Shown in pieces: positions 60,717-64,000 of a stretch of 64,000 nt of DNA. The position numbers and the translations under genes are program-made. The DNA comes from Streptosporangium canum (GTDB lineage: Bacteria > Actinomycetota > Actinomycetes > Streptosporangiales > Streptosporangiaceae). Location of the stretch: positions 372,001 through 436,000 of the forward strand of contig NZ_FOQY01000003.1 in assembly GCF_900113865.1 (NCBI RefSeq), given 5' to 3'. Position 1 is the first letter of the stretch. The number at the start of each line of letters is the position of its first letter. Under the pieces are notes generated by a model. The model searched no databases and had not been told where the DNA came from. It saw nothing but the letters and a program-made list of their open reading frames with translations.

Positions 60717-62501
60717 GTGGCCTACTCCCCCGCACGACCCCGCCGGCGGATCCTGCCCTACCTCTTGGCCGTCGTGCTGGCCATCGGGCTGATCGCGGGA
60801 CTGCGCTGGTTCTTCGGCAGGAGCGGGGAGAGCGCGCCGAGCGCCTGCTCGGGCGAGTCGGCGAAGATCCGGGTGGCGTCCTCCCAGGACAAGATCTGGA
60901 TCCTGCGGGAGGTCGCCAAGGAGTACAGCGGGCGGACCGTGGCCGGGCGCTGCGCCGAGGTGGTCATCGACGAGGCGAATTCGGGCACCGCGATGCGGGC
61001 GCTGGCCCGGGGGTGGAAGGAGCAGACCGACGGCGAGCGGCCGGACGTGTGGTCCCCCGCCGCCTCCGCGTGGGTGACGCTGCTGCGCCAGCAGGCCGCG
61101 GGCGCCGACGGCGCCGTGCCGGTCGCCGACGGGAAGCCGGTCCCGATCGTGACCGCGCCGCTGGTCTTCGCGATGCCCAAGCCGATGGCCGAGGCCCTGG
61201 GCTGGCCGGGCAAGGCGATCGGCTGGGCGGAGCTGGCCGGACTGGCGGCCGACCCCAAGGGCTGGGCGAAGTACGGTCACCCCGAGTGGGGCCAGTTCAA
61301 GCTGGGCAAGACCAACCCCAACTACTCGACCAGCGGCCTGAACGCCACCATCGGCGCCTACTTCGCCGCGACCGGCACCACCTCGGACCTGACCGCCGGC
61401 GACATCACCGACGCCAGGACCCGCGACTTCGTCAAGGGCGTCGAGCAGTCGATCGTGCACTACGGTGACATCTCGATGACCTTCCTGGGCAACCTGCTCC
61501 GCGCGGACGACCGGGGCGAATCCATGGCCTACATCTCCGCGATCACCGTCGAGGAGAACTCGGTCACCGACTACAACCGGGGCAACCCGTCGGGCAACCC
61601 GGCCACGCTGGGCGAGCACGCCCCGCCGCGCACCCCGCTGGTGGCCGTCAGCCCCAAGGAGGGCACGCTCTTCTCCGACCACCCCTACGTCCCGCTGACC
61701 TGGATGGACCCGGCCAGGAAGGCCGTCGCCGACGACTTCCTGACCTACCTGCACAGCGCCCCGGTGCAGGCGAAATTCCAGTCGTACGGCTACCGCGGCT
61801 TCGACGGCAAGCTCGGCCCCCAGGCCACCAGGGAGAACGGCGTCATCCCCGACGCCACGATCACCACCCTCAACCTGCCCACCCCGACCGTCCTGGACAA
61901 AGTCCTGCGGAGCTGGTCGGAGCTGCGCAAGCGGGCCAACGTGCTGATCGTGGTGGACAAGTCGGGCTCGATGGAGGAGGAGGCGACGGGCACCGGCGAG
62001 AGCCGCCTGGAGCTGGCCAAGAAGGCCGCGATCAACGCGCTGCCGCAGTTCCGCGGGGACGACAAGGTCGGCCTGTGGGCCTTCTCCACCAGGCAGGACG
62101 GCGAAAAGGACTACCGGGAGCTGGTCCCGATCGACGCGATGTCGAAGATCGGCCCGGCGCTCCGCGACGAGCTCGGCGGGCTGACCGCCGGGGGCGGGAC
62201 CGGGCTCTACGACACCACGCTCGCGGCCGTCGAGCGGATGCGCGGGGCCAGGGACGCCGGGGCGATCAACGCGGTGGTCTTCCTCACCGACGGCAAGAAC
62301 GAGAAGAACGGCGGCAGCGACCTGGCCAACCTGCTCGGCAGGCTCAACCCCGACGTGCGCCTGTTCACCATCGGATACGGCGAGGGCGCCGACCAAGGCG
62401 TGCTCAAGCGGATCGCCGAGGCCACCGACGGAGCCGCCTACGACTCCTCCCGGGCGGACACCATCGACCAGGTCTTCACCAGCGTGATCTCCAACTTCTG
62501 A
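60717..62501 (+). CDS. Membrane-anchored substrate-binding/VWA protein 1
   Basis: 594 residues from GTG 60717. N-terminal membrane helix (RRRILPYLLAVVLAIGLIAGLRWFF), then a periplasmic-binding-protein-like domain (about 45-390: KIRVASSQDKIWILREVAKEYSG..., GTAMRALARGWKE, PDVWSPAASAWVTLLRQ, MPKPMAEALGWP) and a C-terminal VWA domain (about 400-594) with the MIDAS residues DKSGSME, Thr and 'TDGKN'. The VWA would bind a protein partner or metal through its MIDAS. No transporter permease adjoins. A close paralogue follows 60 bp downstream. Confidence 0.9.
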   Translation: MAYSPARPRRRILPYLLAVVLAIGLIAGLRWFFGRSGESAPSACSGESAKIRVASSQDKIWILREVAKEYSGRTVAGRCAEVVIDEANSGTAMRALARGWKEQTDGERPDVWSPAASAWVTLLRQQAAGADGAVPVADGKPVPIVTAPLVFAMPKPMAEALGWPGKAIGWAELAGLAADPKGWAKYGHPEWGQFKLGKTNPNYSTSGLNATIGAYFAATGTTSDLTAGDITDARTRDFVKGVEQSIVHYGDISMTFLGNLLRADDRGESMAYISAITVEENSVTDYNRGNPSGNPATLGEHAPPRTPLVAVSPKEGTLFSDHPYVPLTWMDPARKAVADDFLTYLHSAPVQAKFQSYGYRGFDGKLGPQATRENGVIPDATITTLNLPTPTVLDKVLRSWSELRKRANVLIVVDKSGSMEEEATGTGESRLELAKKAAINALPQFRGDDKVGLWAFSTRQDGEKDYRELVPIDAMSKIGPALRDELGGLTAGGGTGLYDTTLAAVERMRGARDAGAINAVVFLTDGKNEKNGGSDLANLLGRLNPDVRLFTIGYGEGADQGVLKRIAEATDGAAYDSSRADTIDQVFTSVISNF

Positions 62502-62561
62502 CCGCGTTCTCGTCACGGCGAACTATGGCAAGGGCTCATTCGTCGGATAAGTACTGACACC

Positions 62562-64000
62562 ATGGAGGCCGGGTTGTACCAGCAGCCGCAGCGACCACGC
62601 AGGAACTTCGCTCCCTTCGTCATCGCGATCATTCTCGCCGGGGCGTTGATCGTCGGTCTGCGGCTGTACGTCGGGAGCACCGAGCCGGACCGGCCGCGGA
62701 ACGCCGAGCAGACCACGTCCTGCGGCGACGGCGGGGTCACCCTGACCGTGGCGGCGTCGTCGGAGAAGGCCGAACTGCTGCGGACGATCGCGGCCGGCTA
62801 CAACGGCAGGAAGGTTGGCGAGCGCTGCGCCGACGTCGTCGTCGTGACCAAGGCCAGCGGCGGCGCGATGCAGGCGCTGGCCCGCGGCTGGGACGAGCGC
62901 CAGGACGGCCCTCGGCCGGACGTCTGGTCCCCGGCGAGCAGCGGCTGGGTCACCCTGCTCCAGCAGCGCGTCCAGGGAAACGACACCGGATCCCTGGTCG
63001 CCGCGGAGAACCCGTCGATCGCCAAGACGCCCCTGGTCGTCGCGATGCCCAAGCCGATGGCCGAGGCCCTGGGCTGGCCGGGCAAGAAGCTCGGCTGGTC
63101 CGACCTGCTCGACCTGTCGGCCGGCTCCTGGGCCAAGTACGGGCACCCGGAGTGGGGCGACTTCCGCCTGGGGAAGACCAACCCCAATTTCTCGACCAGC
63201 GGCCTGAACGCCACCGTCGGCGCCTACTTCGCGGCCACCGGCCTGTCGGGCGACCTGTCGGAGAAGAACGTGGCCGACCCCGAGGCGCGGGACTTCGTCC
63301 AGGGCGTGGAGCGCTCGATCGTGCACTACGGCGACACGACGCTGACGTTCCTGTCGAACCTGCAGCGGGCCGACAACGCGGGGGCGGGCCTGAGCTACAT
63401 CTCCGCCGTGGCCGTGGAGGAGAAGTCGGTCTGGGACTACAACCAGGGCAACCCGACGGGCGATCCGAAGACGCTGGGCAAGCACGGCAAGCCCAGGGTG
63501 CCGCTGGCGGCGATCTACCCCAAGGAGGGCACGCTCTACTCCGACAACCCCTACGCCGTGCTGACCGCGCCGTGGGTGGACGACGCCAAGCGGCAGGTGG
63601 CCGCCGACTTCCTGGCCCACCTGCAGGCCCCGGAGCAGCAGCGGCGGTTCGCCGAGTCCGCCTTCCGGTCGCACGAGGGGAAGGCGGGCAAGCTGATCAC
63701 CGAGGCGAACGGCCTGCTGCCCGCCGAGCCGAGGACCACGCTCAGCCCGCCCGCCCCCAACGTGCTGGACAAGGTGCTCTCCAGCTGGGCCGACCTGCGC
63801 AAGCCCGCCAACGTGCTCATGGTGATCGACGTCTCCGGCTCGATGGGCGCCGGCGTGCCCGGCACCGGCAAGAGCAAGCTGGACCTGGCCAAGCAGGCCG
63901 CGATCAACGCGCTGCCCCAGTTCGGCCCGCACGACAAGGTCGGCCTGTGGATGTTCTCCACCAAGCGGGACGGCGAGAAGGACCATCTGGAGCTGGCCCC
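62562..64000 (+). CDS. Membrane-anchored substrate-binding/VWA protein 2 (cut by window edge)
   Basis: ATG 62562; at least 479 residues before the window ends. The layout repeats that of the upstream gene: membrane helix (FAPFVIAIILAGALIVGLRLYVG), binding-protein domain (LTVAASSEKAELLRTIAAGYNG, GAMQALARGWDE, PDVWSPASSGWVTLLQQ, MPKPMAEALGWPGKK) and the VWA MIDAS (VIDVSGSMG). Long shared stretches such as AEALGWPGK, YGHPEWG and LGKTNPN show recent duplication. A weak -10 (TAAGTA) lies 9 bp before the ATG. Confidence 0.9.
   Translation, partial: MEAGLYQQPQRPRRNFAPFVIAIILAGALIVGLRLYVGSTEPDRPRNAEQTTSCGDGGVTLTVAASSEKAELLRTIAAGYNGRKVGERCADVVVVTKASGGAMQALARGWDERQDGPRPDVWSPASSGWVTLLQQRVQGNDTGSLVAAENPSIAKTPLVVAMPKPMAEALGWPGKKLGWSDLLDLSAGSWAKYGHPEWGDFRLGKTNPNFSTSGLNATVGAYFAATGLSGDLSEKNVADPEARDFVQGVERSIVHYGDTTLTFLSNLQRADNAGAGLSYISAVAVEEKSVWDYNQGNPTGDPKTLGKHGKPRVPLAAIYPKEGTLYSDNPYAVLTAPWVDDAKRQVAADFLAHLQAPEQQRRFAESAFRSHEGKAGKLITEANGLLPAEPRTTLSPPAPNVLDKVLSSWADLRKPANVLMVIDVSGSMGAGVPGTGKSKLDLAKQAAINALPQFGPHDKVGLWMFSTKRDGEKDHLELA

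Noticed and set aside
1-64000. CRISPR arrays, insertion sequences and rRNA genes
   Set aside because: I looked for regularly spaced 25-40-bp repeats, transposase motifs and rRNA sequence. The tandem repeats found are short, without unique spacers, and no transposase was recognised.

Overview
This 64 kb window is GC-rich, densely packed DNA with frequent GTG/TTG starts. It carries LAL-type LuxR, HxlR, TetR, Hanks-type kinase, two-component, YhgE/Pip and substrate-binding/VWA genes, which points to an actinomycete. Gene content and style suggest the Streptosporangiaceae (Streptosporangium/Nonomuraea-like); that placement is an inference from recalled families, not a search. No insertion sequence, CRISPR array, rRNA or replication origin was found. 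There is one complete tRNA gene, tRNA-Arg(CCG), at 10215-10286.

Layout. 1-3.3 kb: tail of a HAD-like gene, a NUDIX hydrolase, a repeat-rich spacer and a DrrA/DrrB-type ABC exporter. 3.4-10.3 kb: an apparent genomic island. A 44-bp copy of the tRNA-Arg 3' half (3409-3452) matches the real tRNA gene (10212-10255), and the DNA between holds an AlkD-like protein, an ArsR/SRPBCC-remnant/DUF998 operon, a TetR/alpha-beta-hydrolase pair and a membrane-anchored NACHT NTPase, with no integrase. 10.3-16.8 kb: NlpC/P60 hydrolase with a candidate c-di-AMP riboswitch leader, a small secreted protein, a receiver-only regulator, a LAL regulator, a LysE exporter and a deletion scar fusing remnants of a hydrolase and a TetR gene. 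16.9-21.2 kb: a four-gene operon that looks dedicated to D-amino-acid catabolism. 21.4-29.5 kb: a secreted GH8 glucanase, a response regulator with a histidine kinase fused in frame to a DUF4173 membrane protein, a GNAT enzyme with a candidate leader peptide, and an arylamine N-acetyltransferase.

30.1-36.4 kb holds a compact run of four Hanks-type proteins in the order active kinase, pseudokinase, active kinase, pseudokinase. All four have one membrane segment and a related two-cysteine extracytoplasmic domain. 36.4-40.9 kb: an MHS-type MFS carrier divergent from a response regulator/histidine kinase pair and an orphan TAXI lipoprotein. 40.9-44 kb: a tandem HxlR protein, small membrane proteins, DUF3817 and SURF1. 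44.2-50.2 kb: a flavin monooxygenase, a Pit phosphate transporter, an APH-like kinase and gamma-glutamyltransferase. 50.3-56.5 kb: a DesK/NarL pair, an Uma2-like remnant, alanine dehydrogenase, a class III aminotransferase and a divergent M20 dipeptidase. 56.7-60.5 kb: an ABC ATPase/YhgE/TetR operon with a palindromic operator. 60.7-64 kb: two tandem substrate-binding/VWA proteins, the second cut by the window edge.

The strongest candidates for something undescribed are the tRNA-bounded island with its membrane NACHT protein, the alternating kinase/pseudokinase cassette, and the kinase-DUF4173 fusion that keeps a ribosome-binding site and start codon at the junction.
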